DNA of 64,000 bases from contig CAVXVN010000003.1 in NCBI GenBank assembly GCA_963765265.1, forward strand, positions 248,001 through 312,000, in the 5' to 3' direction. The notes under the pieces are model-generated. The model did not search any database, was not told the DNA's origin, and saw only the letters and a program-made list of their open reading frames with translations. Position 1 is the stretch's first letter; each line of letters begins with the position of its first letter. Source of the DNA: Bacillus_BD sp963765265 (GTDB taxonomy: Bacteria; Bacillota; Bacilli; Bacillales; Cytobacillaceae). Below are positions 36,568 to 45,930 of this stretch, in pieces. Both the position numbers and the translations under genes were made by a program.

Positions 36568-38286
36568 ATGGAATTGTTAAAGGGACTAGCTGCTTCAAGA
36601 GGAATAGCCATTGCCAAAGCCTATCGTTTAGTTGAGCCAGATCTTTCAATTGTAAAGAAAGTGGTTGAAAATGTAGAAGAAGAATTAAAAAGATTTCAAA
36701 TGGCTCTTGAATCTTCTAAAACAGAACTTGAAGACATACGTGAAAAAGCACAAGTTGAGCTTGGTGCAGACAAAGCAGCCATTTTTGAGGCGCACTTGCT
36801 CGTTTTAAGCGACCCAGAATTTGTTTCTCCGATAGGAGATAAAATAAAACTTGAAAAGGTAAATGCAGAATATGCATTAAAAGAAGTAGCGGATAGGTTT
36901 ATCACCATGTTTGAACAAATGGACAATGAATATCTGAAAGAGCGTAAGGCTGATTTTCGTGACGTGTCAAAGCGAATTCTTTCTCATTTATTAGGTGTTC
37001 AAATTGTGAATCCAAGCATGATTTTAGAAGAAGCGATTATTGTTGCAGAGGATTTAACGCCATCTGATACGGCTCAGCTAAATCGAACGTTTGTAAAAGG
37101 TTTTACCACAAATGTGGGTGGAATGACTTCACACTCTGCTATTATGGCCCATTCAATGGAAATTCCTGCAGTCGTGGGAACAAAAATGGCAACAACAGAA
37201 ATTCAGCATGGCGATTTAATTATTGTGGATGGAATTAAAGGAGAAGTTCATATAAATCCAACCAGGGAAGTAATAGCCAAGTTTGAAAAAAAGCAGGTTC
37301 GCTTTGAAGAAAAAAAAGCGAAATGGGCAAAACTAATTAATGAGCAGACGATAACATCTGATGGACATTATGTGGAATTAGCCGCCAATATTGGTACGTC
37401 CGAGGATCTTGAAAGTGTAATCAATAATGGCGGTGAAGCGATTGGCTTATATCGAACTGAATATCTATACATGGGCCGAAATGAGCTGCCTTCTGAAGAA
37501 GAACAATTCAACTCCTATAAAGCAGTACTTGAAGGAATGGACGGGAAACCTGTTGTAGTTAGAACACTTGATATTGGTGGAGATAAGGATCTTCCTTACT
37601 TAAATTTACCGAAAGAGCTGAATCCTTTTCTTGGTTTTCGTGCCATTCGACTCTGTCTAGAAGAACAGGATTTATTCCGTACGCAATTAAGAGCTCTTTT
37701 ACGAGCAAGTACTTATGGAAATTTAAAAATTATGTTCCCCATGATTGCCAACTTGGATGAATTTCGTGCTGCAAAAGCAATTATAGAAGCCGAAAAGAAA
37801 GATTTGTTGGACAAAGGAATAGAAGTTTCTGATAAAATCGAACTTGGTATTATGGTTGAAATACCGTCTACTGTTGTGATGGCAGATCTGTTTGCAAAAG
37901 AAGTAGATTTTTTCAGTATTGGTACAAATGATTTGATTCAATATACCATGGCTGCTGATCGTATGAACGAAAGCGTTTCTTACTTATATCAACCCTATCA
38001 TCCTGCTATTTTAAGATTTATAAAAATGGTAATCGATGCAGCACATACGGAAGGAAAATGGGTGGGACTATGTGGAGAAATGGCAGGCGATGAAATAGCT
38101 ATCCCATTATTACTCGGCATGGGTCTTGATAAGTTTTCTATGAGTGCTACATCGATTTTGAAAGTACGGTCACAGCTTCTTCAACTTTCCAAAAAAGAAA
38201 TGGAAAGTTTGGTTGCACGAACACTTCAAATGGGAACCTCGAAAGAAGTAATAGAAGCTATAAAAGAAGCTACAGAGAAACCTTAA
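36568..38286 (+). CDS. ptsI: PTS enzyme I (phosphoenolpyruvate-protein phosphotransferase)
   Basis: A 572-residue EI. The phosphorylated histidine is in GGMTSHSAIMAHSMEIPA and counts as His189, as in the canonical enzyme. The C-terminal PEP-binding barrel carries GLYRTEYLYMGR, LGFRAIRLCLEEQDLFRTQLRALLRAS, FFSIGTNDLIQYTMAADR and GLCGEMAGD. EI passes phosphate from PEP to HPr. The partner genes downstream are glpX and an HPr gene, not the usual ptsH-ptsI order. AGAGAGGCTGG precedes the ATG. It is either the sole EI or a second copy; the window cannot tell. Confidence 0.95.
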   Translation: MELLKGLAASRGIAIAKAYRLVEPDLSIVKKVVENVEEELKRFQMALESSKTELEDIREKAQVELGADKAAIFEAHLLVLSDPEFVSPIGDKIKLEKVNAEYALKEVADRFITMFEQMDNEYLKERKADFRDVSKRILSHLLGVQIVNPSMILEEAIIVAEDLTPSDTAQLNRTFVKGFTTNVGGMTSHSAIMAHSMEIPAVVGTKMATTEIQHGDLIIVDGIKGEVHINPTREVIAKFEKKQVRFEEKKAKWAKLINEQTITSDGHYVELAANIGTSEDLESVINNGGEAIGLYRTEYLYMGRNELPSEEEQFNSYKAVLEGMDGKPVVVRTLDIGGDKDLPYLNLPKELNPFLGFRAIRLCLEEQDLFRTQLRALLRASTYGNLKIMFPMIANLDEFRAAKAIIEAEKKDLLDKGIEVSDKIELGIMVEIPSTVVMADLFAKEVDFFSIGTNDLIQYTMAADRMNESVSYLYQPYHPAILRFIKMVIDAAHTEGKWVGLCGEMAGDEIAIPLLLGMGLDKFSMSATSILKVRSQLLQLSKKEMESLVARTLQMGTSKEVIEAIKEATEKP

Positions 38287-38396
38287 TCTATAAATAGACT
38301 TGGGATTGTGCATTTTTACTGTTTAAAGTATTTGAAAGATGAGCTATAATTAATTATTTGAATATAGTAAAAGACCATAAAAATGAGGGATTTAGC

Positions 38397-39371
38397 ATGG
38401 AATCTAGTTCAGTTCAAACGAGAGAAGATTTGTCCTTATTAATACCCAATTTCCTAGCTGTGGCTCAAAAAGCAGCCGTTGCATCCTATCCATGGATAGG
38501 GAAAATGAATAAAATAGAAGCCGATAATGCAGGTACAGAAGCAATGCGAACTCAATTAAATAGTATGAGTATAAGGGGTACCATTGTCATTGGTGAGGGT
38601 GAAATGGATGAAGCACCCATGCTTTATATTGGCGAAAAGTTGGGGAAGGGTGTTGGCCCTGAAGTAGATATTGCGGTAGATCCAGTTGAAGGTACAACCT
38701 TAATGTCAACAGGACAAGATAATTCAATAGCGGTCATTGCTGTTGCCCCAAAAGGAAGCTTACTTCATGCTCCAGATATGTATATGCATAAGATTGCTGT
38801 GGGTCCTAAAGCAAAGGGATCGATTAATATTGAAGCACCATTTACAGAGAATATGAAATCTGTGGCAAAGGCAATGGGGAAAGATGTAAAAGACTTAAAC
38901 GTAATGATTCAGGATCGACCTCGTCATGAAGAAATTATTCAACAAGTAATAGCGATGGGTGCAAGAGTCAAATTTTTCTCAGATGGTGATGTAATTGGTG
39001 CCGTTGCTACTGCAATTGATGGAATGGGAATTGATATTTTAGTTGGAACAGGTGGAGCTCCAGAAGGTGTAATTGCTGCAGCTGGAATAAAATCTTTAGG
39101 TGGAGATTTTCAAGCGAAACTAGCTCCAAGAAACAATGAAGAAGTTACTCGATGTAAAATGATGGGGATCGAAAACCTTGATAAAGTATTAACAATGGAT
39201 GATCTTGTAAAATCAGATGATTGTTTATTTGTTGCTACAGGGATTACAAATGGTATGCTATTAAAAGGAGTTAAAGAGCATAATAACGGTTTACTTAGTT
39301 CTCATTCCTTTGTAACAAGTTCTAGCAGTAAATCTTTTCAGTTTATTGAAGCCTATCATTGGGGAAAATAA
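38397..39371 (+). CDS. glpX: Class II fructose-1,6-bisphosphatase GlpX
   Basis: A 324-residue GlpX enzyme hydrolysing fructose-1,6-bisphosphate in gluconeogenesis. Visible motifs are IVIGEGEMDEAPMLYIGEKLG and VDIAVDPVEGTTLMSTGQDNS (metal-binding Asp/Glu), GPKAKGSINIEAPF and GTGGAPEGVIAAAGIKSLGG. The ATG at 38397 follows TGAGGGA; the longer ORF start at 38358 does not have a good site. It sits between EI and HPr genes on the same strand with short gaps and no terminators, implying one operon. Confidence 0.94.
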   Translation: MESSSVQTREDLSLLIPNFLAVAQKAAVASYPWIGKMNKIEADNAGTEAMRTQLNSMSIRGTIVIGEGEMDEAPMLYIGEKLGKGVGPEVDIAVDPVEGTTLMSTGQDNSIAVIAVAPKGSLLHAPDMYMHKIAVGPKAKGSINIEAPFTENMKSVAKAMGKDVKDLNVMIQDRPRHEEIIQQVIAMGARVKFFSDGDVIGAVATAIDGMGIDILVGTGGAPEGVIAAAGIKSLGGDFQAKLAPRNNEEVTRCKMMGIENLDKVLTMDDLVKSDDCLFVATGITNGMLLKGVKEHNNGLLSSHSFVTSSSSKSFQFIEAYHWGK

Positions 39372-39455
39372 TGACGAAACTTGATAAACCATATTTGAAT
39401 AGATCATAATGGATTAAGCGAATATTTTAAAAAACAAGTAGAAAGAGGTATGAAT

Positions 39456-39725
39456 GTGGCTGAAAAAGTATATACAATAACAGATGAATCGGGACTGCAT
39501 GCACGTCCTTCAACCATTCTAGTGAATACAGTAAACAAATTTGCTTCAGATGTAAGCGTTGAATATGATGGTAAGACTGTGAATTTGAAATCAGTTATGG
39601 GTGTTTTGTCACTGGGGGTTATAAGTGGGGGACAATTAAAAGTAGTAGCAACGGGTTCAGATGAAGAGGAGCTATTGTCTGCTTTAACTGAAGCAATGAA
39701 AGAAAATAATTTAATAAGCGAATAA
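39456..39725 (+). CDS. ptsH: HPr phosphocarrier protein
   Basis: An 89-residue HPr when started at GTG 39456 (MAEKVYTITDESGLHARPS), which places the phosphorylated histidine at exactly 15 and the regulatory serine (NLKSVMGVLSLGV) at exactly 46, as in Bacillus HPr. The ATG at 39450 lies too close to AGAGG. With both sites it can take part in sugar transport and in CcpA-type signalling, unlike Crh, which lacks His15. It is the last gene of the EI-GlpX-HPr cluster. Confidence 0.93.
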   Translation: MAEKVYTITDESGLHARPSTILVNTVNKFASDVSVEYDGKTVNLKSVMGVLSLGVISGGQLKVVATGSDEEELLSALTEAMKENNLISE

Positions 39726-39795
39726 GCAAGAATGGAGGATCGTTAGCAATAGCCTAAAGGTGATTTGCTGATGAGTAATCTGATTTTTTCTATAC

Positions 39796-39846
39796 GAAAG
39801 CAACTTAGCGGGTTTGGGTTCCATACCTACTAGGCTGCTTCTTTTT
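39796..39846 (+). terminator. Intrinsic terminator
   Basis: AAGCAACTTAGCGGGT pairs with ACCTACTAGGCTGCTT (two mismatches), followed by CTTTTTG. It ends the EI-GlpX-HPr unit. The remaining 39847-40001 gap shows only a likely promoter region for the helicase. Confidence 0.65.
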
Positions 39847-40001
39847 GTGTCTAACCTATATTGAATTGTGGATGTATACGATCATTTACAAACATCATCT
39901 GTGTATATCCTATTTTAGACAGTGCTTTTAAAGGTATACTTCTGATAGTATAATGAAGCAAAGAGATACTAACTATTACATATTTTATTAAGGAGAATTA
40001 A

Positions 40002-41138
40002 ATGTCAGAAAAACTTATAAATCAATTAAAGCCTTCTATTCAACAGGTGTGGGAGAAAGCAGGTTTTGATCGTCCAACATCAATTCAATCCTATGCTATT
40101 CCATTTATTCTTGAAAATAAAGATGTGATTGCACAATCTCCGACAGGAACGGGAAAAACCCTTGCCTATCTTTTGCCGGTCCTTAATAGGTTGGATGCTG
40201 ACAAAAAAGCAGTTCAAGCGGTAATTTTAGCATCATCACAAGAACTTGTGATGCAGATCTTTACTGAAATTCAAAAATGGTCAGAGGGAAGCGGCATTAC
40301 TGCAGCATCGTTCATTGGTGGTGCAAATGTGAAAAGACAGTTAGAAAAGTTAAAAAAACATCCGCAAATAGCGGTTGGAACTCCGGGCCGAATGCAGGAA
40401 TTAATTAAGCAAAAAAAGCTAAAAATGCATGAAGTAAAGACAGTAGTACTTGATGAAGGGGATCAATTATTAGTTCCTGAGAATACGGAAACGGTCAAAC
40501 AGATTATCAAATCAACCTTAGCGGATAGGCAAGTTGTTCTTTTTTCAGCAACCTTACCAGAACACATTGTCAAATTAGTCAAGGATTTTACGAGTGAAGC
40601 AGAAATTATTACTGTAAAAAAGGATGACACGATTGATGCTGCAAAAATAGATCATCATTACTTTTTAACAGAACCACGGGATCGAATTAAACTTCTTGAA
40701 AAAATTTCCCGTTTGAAGGCTCTAAAAGCATTAGTATTTGTAAAAGATATTGGTAATTTAACAGTTTTAGCAGAAAAACTTCAGTTTAAACAAATTAAAG
40801 CAAGTGTTCTTCATAGTGACTTAAATAAAATGGATCGTCAGAAGGCGTTGAAAGATTTCCGCGAAGGGAAAACATCTCTTCTGATTGCAACAGATGTGGC
40901 CGCAAGAGGACTTGATATTCAAGGGATCACCCATGTTGTACACTATGATTTTCCAAAGGATTTCAATCAATATGTGCACCGTTCCGGACGGACAGGCCGA
41001 TTTGGTGCCAGTGGAACCGTTATATCATTAGTGACTGAAAGAGAAGAACGTGAGCTAAAAAAATATGCCCGTGATTTAGGCGTTTCCGTAGAAGCAAAAA
41101 GATTTCATGGAGAAAACATCGTTAATCTGGACTCTTGA
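40002..41138 (+). CDS. yfmL: DEAD-box RNA helicase, YfmL-type
   Basis: A 378-residue RNA helicase core without a C-terminal extension, like B. subtilis YfmL (about 376), a ribosome-assembly/cold-related helicase. Motifs: Q-motif FDRPTSIQSYAIP, Walker A SPTGTGKT, GGANVKRQ, GTPGRM, motif II VLDEGD (DEGD instead of DEAD; B. subtilis YfmL also departs from DEAD here), SAT in LFSATLP, ATDVAARGLDI and HRSGRTGRFG. AAGGAG precedes the ATG at 40002. It is single, followed by a small ORF. Confidence 0.92.
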   Translation: MSEKLINQLKPSIQQVWEKAGFDRPTSIQSYAIPFILENKDVIAQSPTGTGKTLAYLLPVLNRLDADKKAVQAVILASSQELVMQIFTEIQKWSEGSGITAASFIGGANVKRQLEKLKKHPQIAVGTPGRMQELIKQKKLKMHEVKTVVLDEGDQLLVPENTETVKQIIKSTLADRQVVLFSATLPEHIVKLVKDFTSEAEIITVKKDDTIDAAKIDHHYFLTEPRDRIKLLEKISRLKALKALVFVKDIGNLTVLAEKLQFKQIKASVLHSDLNKMDRQKALKDFREGKTSLLIATDVAARGLDIQGITHVVHYDFPKDFNQYVHRSGRTGRFGASGTVISLVTEREERELKKYARDLGVSVEAKRFHGENIVNLDS

Positions 41139-41217
41139 TCATCGGTGTTTCAATCTGAATAAAGAAGGAAAAACGAGCTATACTACCACTATAAGATGAT
41201 TAAAGGAGTGGTATATA

Positions 41218-41352
41218 GTGGGTAGAACCAAGCGAGGCAATGCAAACGCACAGCGTAATAAAAACAAGAAAGAGCCTAATCGTGTAAGCGAAGAGTTAGT
41301 TGAATTTACAACTGGCAGTAAAGAAAGAAAAGATCAACCAGTAATAGATTAA
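41218..41352 (+). CDS. Small hydrophilic protein (44 aa), unknown
   Basis: A GTG-started frame with AAAGGAGTGG at ideal spacing encodes GRTKRGNANAQRNKNKKEPNRVSEELVEFTTGSKERKDQPVID. It is rich in Lys, Asn, Gln and Glu, without hydrophobic core, in the style of small sporulation-associated or intrinsically disordered Bacillus proteins. It has its own terminator at 41360. I do not recognise the family. The start and stop are clear, so it is likely real. Confidence 0.65.
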   Translation: MGRTKRGNANAQRNKNKKEPNRVSEELVEFTTGSKERKDQPVID

Positions 41353-41359
41353 ATTGTAA

Positions 41360-41402
41360 AAAAACAAGGCTTCCGCTCCTAATTGGATGCCTTGTTTTTG
41401 TT
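41360..41402 (+). terminator. Intrinsic terminator
   Basis: AAAACAAGGC...GCCTTGTTTTTG forms a stem with a T tract after the 44-residue gene. Confidence 0.8.
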
Positions 41403-41473
41403 TTTTGGTCAAGAAATTGGAGGATATTATGGTAACAAAAGGGTGTTAATCATGCCCGAAAACGGTCCCTAGC

Positions 41474-41510
41474 AGAAAAAAACGTGACCATGCAGGGTCC
41501 GTGGTCACCG
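41474..41510 (-). terminator. Terminator of the yhfW-type gene
   Basis: Read on the minus strand, GGTGACCA...TGGTCAC is followed by GTTTTTT. It lies 34 bp beyond the stop of the minus-strand FAD/Rieske gene. Confidence 0.65.
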
Positions 41511-41543
41511 AAAAAATAAAGGGAGCAAAAAATCGCCCTTTAC

Positions 41544-43071
41544 TTATTCAATCTTTCGCAACGGTTTTTCAGTAGGCCCATTTAATACCTCTCCATCATA
41601 GGAGTAGCGAGATCCATGACATGGGCAATCCCATGTTCTTTCTCCGTGGTTCCATTCACATTCACAACCGAGATGTGTGCAGGTTGTATCTACGATATGT
41701 AATTTTCCCTCAGGATCTTTATAAGCGCCAGCCCTTTTTCCGTTTACCATCACAACGGAACCTTCATCATTCTGTAAATCGCTCGGGTCTTTTGGAACAA
41801 ATTCAAGCTTTCCTTTTAAAAGATGTCCCGCTACATTTGCATTGAAACTGATAAATTTTTTTATATCTGGATCCGCTTTTTTAAAGCGTGAAGGAGAAAA
41901 TAAATCACGGTAAGGATTTTCTTTTTTTAAAATGATATCAGTTAATAGCATAGCGGCTGTCGTACCGTTTGTCATACCCCATTTTCGATAGCCAGTTGCA
42001 ACAAGAATATTTGGCTTATCAGCTGTAACAGGTCCAATATAGGGAACTTTATCGAGCGTAATCAAATCCTGGGCACTCCAACGATACACATATTCTTCTA
42101 TCCCTAGCGTTTTTTCAGCAAAAGCTTCAAGTGCAAGATAATGCAGCATCGTGTCAGGACCCTGACCAGTTTTATGGTTTTCACCACCGATAAGCACAAG
42201 TGGTTCTCCATTTACAGGAGTATAGCGTAAGGAACGAGTTGGATCGTCTGCACTAATATACATACCTCCTGGATAAGGGTTTCTTCGTTTTAACCCCTAT
42301 AATATAAGATCGTTCAGCATACATTCTTGTAAAATAAAGCCCCATCCCATCAAAAAAAGGAAAGTGAGAAGCACTAATCACATATTTACACGACACACGA
42401 TGTCCCTCTCGTGTGATGATTTTTGGATCGTCGCCATCTTCAATATCCGTTGCAGTCGTTTGTTCAAAAATTAACCCACCCGCCTCTATGAAATCAAGAA
42501 CAAGTTGTTTTAAATATTTCAATGGGTGAAATTGTGCCTGCCCTTTCATCATGAGGGCGTTCTTTACAGGAATATCAAATGGAATGGATGTAAGAAGACT
42601 ACCGTTAATGCCTAACGTTTGATAGGCATCCGCTTCCTTTTGGATTTTACTCGCATATTCATCGGTAATCGAATAAATAAAGGCATCTTCTTCACTAAAG
42701 TCACAGTCAATGCTCTTTTCCTGAATCGTCTTCTTAACAAAATTTAGGGCATTATCTGCTGATTGATAGTAGAGTCTAGCTTTTTCTTCCCCAAAGTGTT
42801 GAATCAATTCATCATAAATAAGCCCATGTTGTGCGGTAATTTTTGCAGTCGTATGCCCTGTCGTGCCGTTTAATATAGTTCCCGCTTCAAGGATAGCTAC
42901 TTTTAATCCTTCCTTCCTTAACAAATAACCTGCTGTAATACCGGTAATACCGCCGCCGACAATGGCAACATCAACTGTTAAATTCTCTGTTAGCTTTTCA
43001 AAAGGCGGAAGGGAAACTTCCCGCCAAAACGGTTCTGGAAATTGTGGCATTGCATTTGATGAACTTGTCAT
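41544..43071 (-). pseudogene. yhfW: FAD-dependent oxidoreductase with C-terminal Rieske domain (YhfW-type), frameshifted near 42272
   Basis: A DAO-type flavoprotein (VDVAIVGGGITGITAGYLLRKEG..., GTTGHTTAKITAQHG) fused to a Rieske [2Fe-2S] domain with CTHLGCECEW and CPCHGSRY ligands, the architecture of B. subtilis YhfW. Minus-strand reading breaks after GVKTKKP: the first frame ends in LSRRYVY, while removing one base of CCC gives YPGGMYISADDPTRSLRY and the remaining 235 residues. Full length is about 508 residues, so the function is probably intact if this is a sequencing error. AAAGGAGGATT precedes the start. The substrate is unknown. Confidence 0.85.
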
Positions 43072-43311
43072 TGAAAATCCTCCTATTAGTTACATATCAT
43101 AGATAATTTTTCCAATGGGTGGTGATTGTATACAAATTTATTCTCTAATCAAATGAAAATGCTATTAAGATAATGGTTTTTTTGGATAAAAAATACATGT
43201 AGTTGACATGCTAAGGGTACTACAGATTTTCTAGTCAGTAAGTTCCTCTTAACAATTCTTTAACAAGAAGTGGGAGTAAGAGCTGTTTCATTAAAGGAGA
43301 ATGGATTGTAC

Positions 43312-44439
43312 ATGTTAAAAGAAAATATTTCTTTAACACAATTATTCACGATCATGGTTAATTTTTTACTCGGTAGTGCGATTGTCCTTGGGGTTGGAAA
43401 AGAAGCAGGGCAAGATGCCTGGATTGCCATCGGTATTGCCACTCTAATTGGAATAGGACTCATGTATTTTTATTATTCATTAAACCGATTACTGCCAAAC
43501 AAAAACCTTTTTGAAATGATGGAGTATTGTTTTACACGACCCGTTGCCATCTTCATGAGCTTCGGTTATAGCACATATTTTTTCTTTTTATCGTGCCGTG
43601 TCCTCCGTGATTTTGCAGAGTTGATTTCCTCAGCTATTTTGCCCGTAACACCTATAGAAGTGATCGTTCTAACGTTTATGGTTGTGATTGCCTATATCGT
43701 CTATCTTGGTTTGGAGGTTTTGGGAAGAGTAACCGAAATATTCACCCCTTATTTACTCGGATTTATCATACTACTTGCCATTCTTCTAATAGTAAGTGGA
43801 GCAATTGAGTTACATAATATACAGCCAGTCTTAGGGGATGGCTTGAAACCGGTTGTTAAAACAATATTTCCTTCATTGATCTCAGCTCCCTTTGGTGAGT
43901 TAGTTGTATTCACAGTGATTTTATCAAGTGTAACTGAATTCAAAAAGAGTAAACAAGTATCGTTCATCAGTGTACTAGTAGCAGGAGGCTTCTTAGTACT
44001 TGGATCATTATTAGTGTTGGTTACTTTGGGAGCAGATGTTGTACAGAATGCGACCTTCCCCCTATTAAGTGCTTCGAGAAGAGTAGCGATTGGACATTTT
44101 ATCGAAAGAATTGATCCCATCGTTGTCTTTATCATGATGCTAGGAATATTAGTTAAGAGTGCTGTTTATCTTTACGGAGGGTTAAAGGGACTTGAGTACG
44201 TATTTAGGGTGCCCTATAGATATTTTGTCGTTCCAATTTCAATGATTGTAGCCATTTTTTCCATTTTGACTTCGGCTAACTTTGCAGAATTTTTAGATTG
44301 GCAGGTTACACTTACTCATTATTTGAATCCTCCTATACAACTAGCTATACCATCTGTGATTATGGTCATTTTGATTTGGAAATCGAAAAAGAATAACCTC
44401 AAAAAAGTGGAGGTTAACTCTGAAGGCAAGCGAGCATAA
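43312..44439 (+). CDS. Spore germination receptor B subunit (GerAB-type), first copy
   Basis: A 375-residue, ten-helix permease of the endospore germination family (APC fold) that binds or transports the germinant. Typical features are ISLTQLFTIMVNFLLGSAIVLGVGKEAGQDAWIA at the N-terminus and the FPSLISAPFGELVVFTVILSSVTEF block. The ATG at 43312 mirrors the start of the second B gene (both begin with KENISLTQLF). It shares most residues with the paralogue at 44818, so a recent duplication is likely. It is first in the operon; a sigma-G promoter was not clear. Confidence 0.9.
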   Translation: MLKENISLTQLFTIMVNFLLGSAIVLGVGKEAGQDAWIAIGIATLIGIGLMYFYYSLNRLLPNKNLFEMMEYCFTRPVAIFMSFGYSTYFFFLSCRVLRDFAELISSAILPVTPIEVIVLTFMVVIAYIVYLGLEVLGRVTEIFTPYLLGFIILLAILLIVSGAIELHNIQPVLGDGLKPVVKTIFPSLISAPFGELVVFTVILSSVTEFKKSKQVSFISVLVAGGFLVLGSLLVLVTLGADVVQNATFPLLSASRRVAIGHFIERIDPIVVFIMMLGILVKSAVYLYGGLKGLEYVFRVPYRYFVVPISMIVAIFSILTSANFAEFLDWQVTLTHYLNPPIQLAIPSVIMVILIWKSKKNNLKKVEVNSEGKRA

Positions 44440-44503
44440 TCGTTGTTACATGAAATGGGAAATGGTTGCTCATAATAAAAGAAAAAGGGAAAAGGAGGGT
44501 AAA

Positions 44504-44734
44504 ATGGTTACGGTTGCTTCTTTTCTTGTCTTTATTCTGTTAACTAGTCTCCTCCTCGTCATTGATATCACTACCTATCATTACTCTTTCATGGAGGCGT
44601 GGAGAATTCTGTTTCAGACAGATCTATTAATTGGCAGAATAATTCTCTACGGTACATGTGCCGTCGGCTTTATATCAGCCATTATTATTGATATTAGAAT
44701 CCTGAAGAAAAAACGTAAAAAGCAAACAATATAA
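44504..44734 (+). CDS. Small two-helix membrane protein, GerA-operon D-type subunit
   Basis: A 76-residue protein with two transmembrane helices (VASFLVFILLTSLLLVIDITTY and LLIGRIILYGTCAVGFISAIIIDI) and a basic tail (KKKRKKQTI). Size, topology and position match the D proteins found in some Bacillus gerA-type operons, which modulate receptor function. AAAAGGAGGG lies right before the ATG at 44504; the longer in-frame start at 44450 lacks a site. It lies between two GerAB paralogues. Confidence 0.75.
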   Translation: MVTVASFLVFILLTSLLLVIDITTYHYSFMEAWRILFQTDLLIGRIILYGTCAVGFISAIIIDIRILKKKRKKQTI

Positions 44735-44817
44735 TGTTACAGAGGTGGTCTCAGTCGGAACGTGATGAAAAATGATCGAAAGCTTACAGCAGTTGCATTA
44801 AAGGGGATACGGTGCTT

Positions 44818-45930
44818 ATGGTAAAAGAAAATATTTCATTAACGCAATTATTCATGCTCATTTTTAACTATATGCTTGGTAGTGCAATTGTGATTGGAGT
44901 AGGAAAGGTTGCGAAGCAAGATGCTTGGATTGCCATCATTTTGATGACTTTAATCGGAATAGGGTTGATGTATTTTTATTACAGCATCAATCGACTGCTG
45001 CCAAACAAAAATCTTTTTGAGATCATGGAGTATTGTTTTACAAGGCCAATCACCATTTTGCTAAGCCTAGGTTATATCATTTATTTTCTCTATACGACAA
45101 CCCGGGTGATTCGTACCTTTGGAGAAATGATTACTTCAGCCATTCTTCCAAATACGCCGATAGAGGTCATCGCTTTTTCTATTATGCTCGTAATCGTCTA
45201 CATCCTCTACCTTGGTTTAGAGGTTCTCGCAAGAATAGCGGAAATATTTACTCCTTATATTGTGCTATTTTTAACTCTTATTCTGATCTTTTTATTTACA
45301 AGTGGAGAGATACAATTGCATAATATAGAACCTGTCCTAGGAGATGGAATCAAACCAGTTCTAAAAGCGATGTTTCCTTCCTTGTTGGTATCCCCATTTG
45401 GTGAACTAGTCGTTTTTACCATTATTTTAACAAGTGTAACCGAATTGAAAAAAAGTAAAAAAGTCGCCTTTATAGCTGTGTTTATCAGTGGTACTTTCCT
45501 TGCGGTCACCTCTTTATTAATGGTCTTCACACTAGGAGTGGATGGTTTTCAATATTCTAATTTTCCGATGCTAAGTACGACAAGATTGATATCAATTGGT
45601 AAATTCATAGAAAGAATCGATGTCCTTGTTGTCTTTATTATGACACTGGGGGTCGTTATAAAAAGCGCTGTTTTTATATACTGCAGTTTAAAGGGGCTTG
45701 AGTATATATTCCATATACCGTATCGCTATTTCTCTATCCCTATCTGCATGCTAGTATCTGTCTTTTCCGTTTTGGTTGCTGTTAATTATGGAGATCATTT
45801 AGAAAAGTTAAAGTCATCTCTTATTATTACATTTTTTGGGTTCACACAATTAATCATTCCAATGATAACGATCATTATTTTAATATGGAAAACAAAAAGG
45901 AAAAACTCGGCTCAAAATGGGGTGAAATGA
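44818..45930 (+). CDS. Spore germination receptor B subunit (GerAB-type), second copy
   Basis: A 370-residue permease paralogous to the first copy, with the same opening (VKENISLTQLF), the same LLPNKNLFEIMEYCFTRP block and FPSLLVSPFGELVVFTIILTSVTEL. Divergence is spread across the whole length, strongest in the last two helices. Two B subunits in one operon could widen germinant range. The ATG at 44818 follows AAAGGGG. Its stop overlaps the start of the A subunit gene. Confidence 0.9.
   Translation: MVKENISLTQLFMLIFNYMLGSAIVIGVGKVAKQDAWIAIILMTLIGIGLMYFYYSINRLLPNKNLFEIMEYCFTRPITILLSLGYIIYFLYTTTRVIRTFGEMITSAILPNTPIEVIAFSIMLVIVYILYLGLEVLARIAEIFTPYIVLFLTLILIFLFTSGEIQLHNIEPVLGDGIKPVLKAMFPSLLVSPFGELVVFTIILTSVTELKKSKKVAFIAVFISGTFLAVTSLLMVFTLGVDGFQYSNFPMLSTTRLISIGKFIERIDVLVVFIMTLGVVIKSAVFIYCSLKGLEYIFHIPYRYFSIPICMLVSVFSVLVAVNYGDHLEKLKSSLIITFFGFTQLIIPMITIIILIWKTKRKNSAQNGVK

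Noticed and set aside
43081..43311. Sigma-G promoter before the germination operon
   Set aside because: No pair of boxes matched the consensus well enough to claim, although such control is expected.
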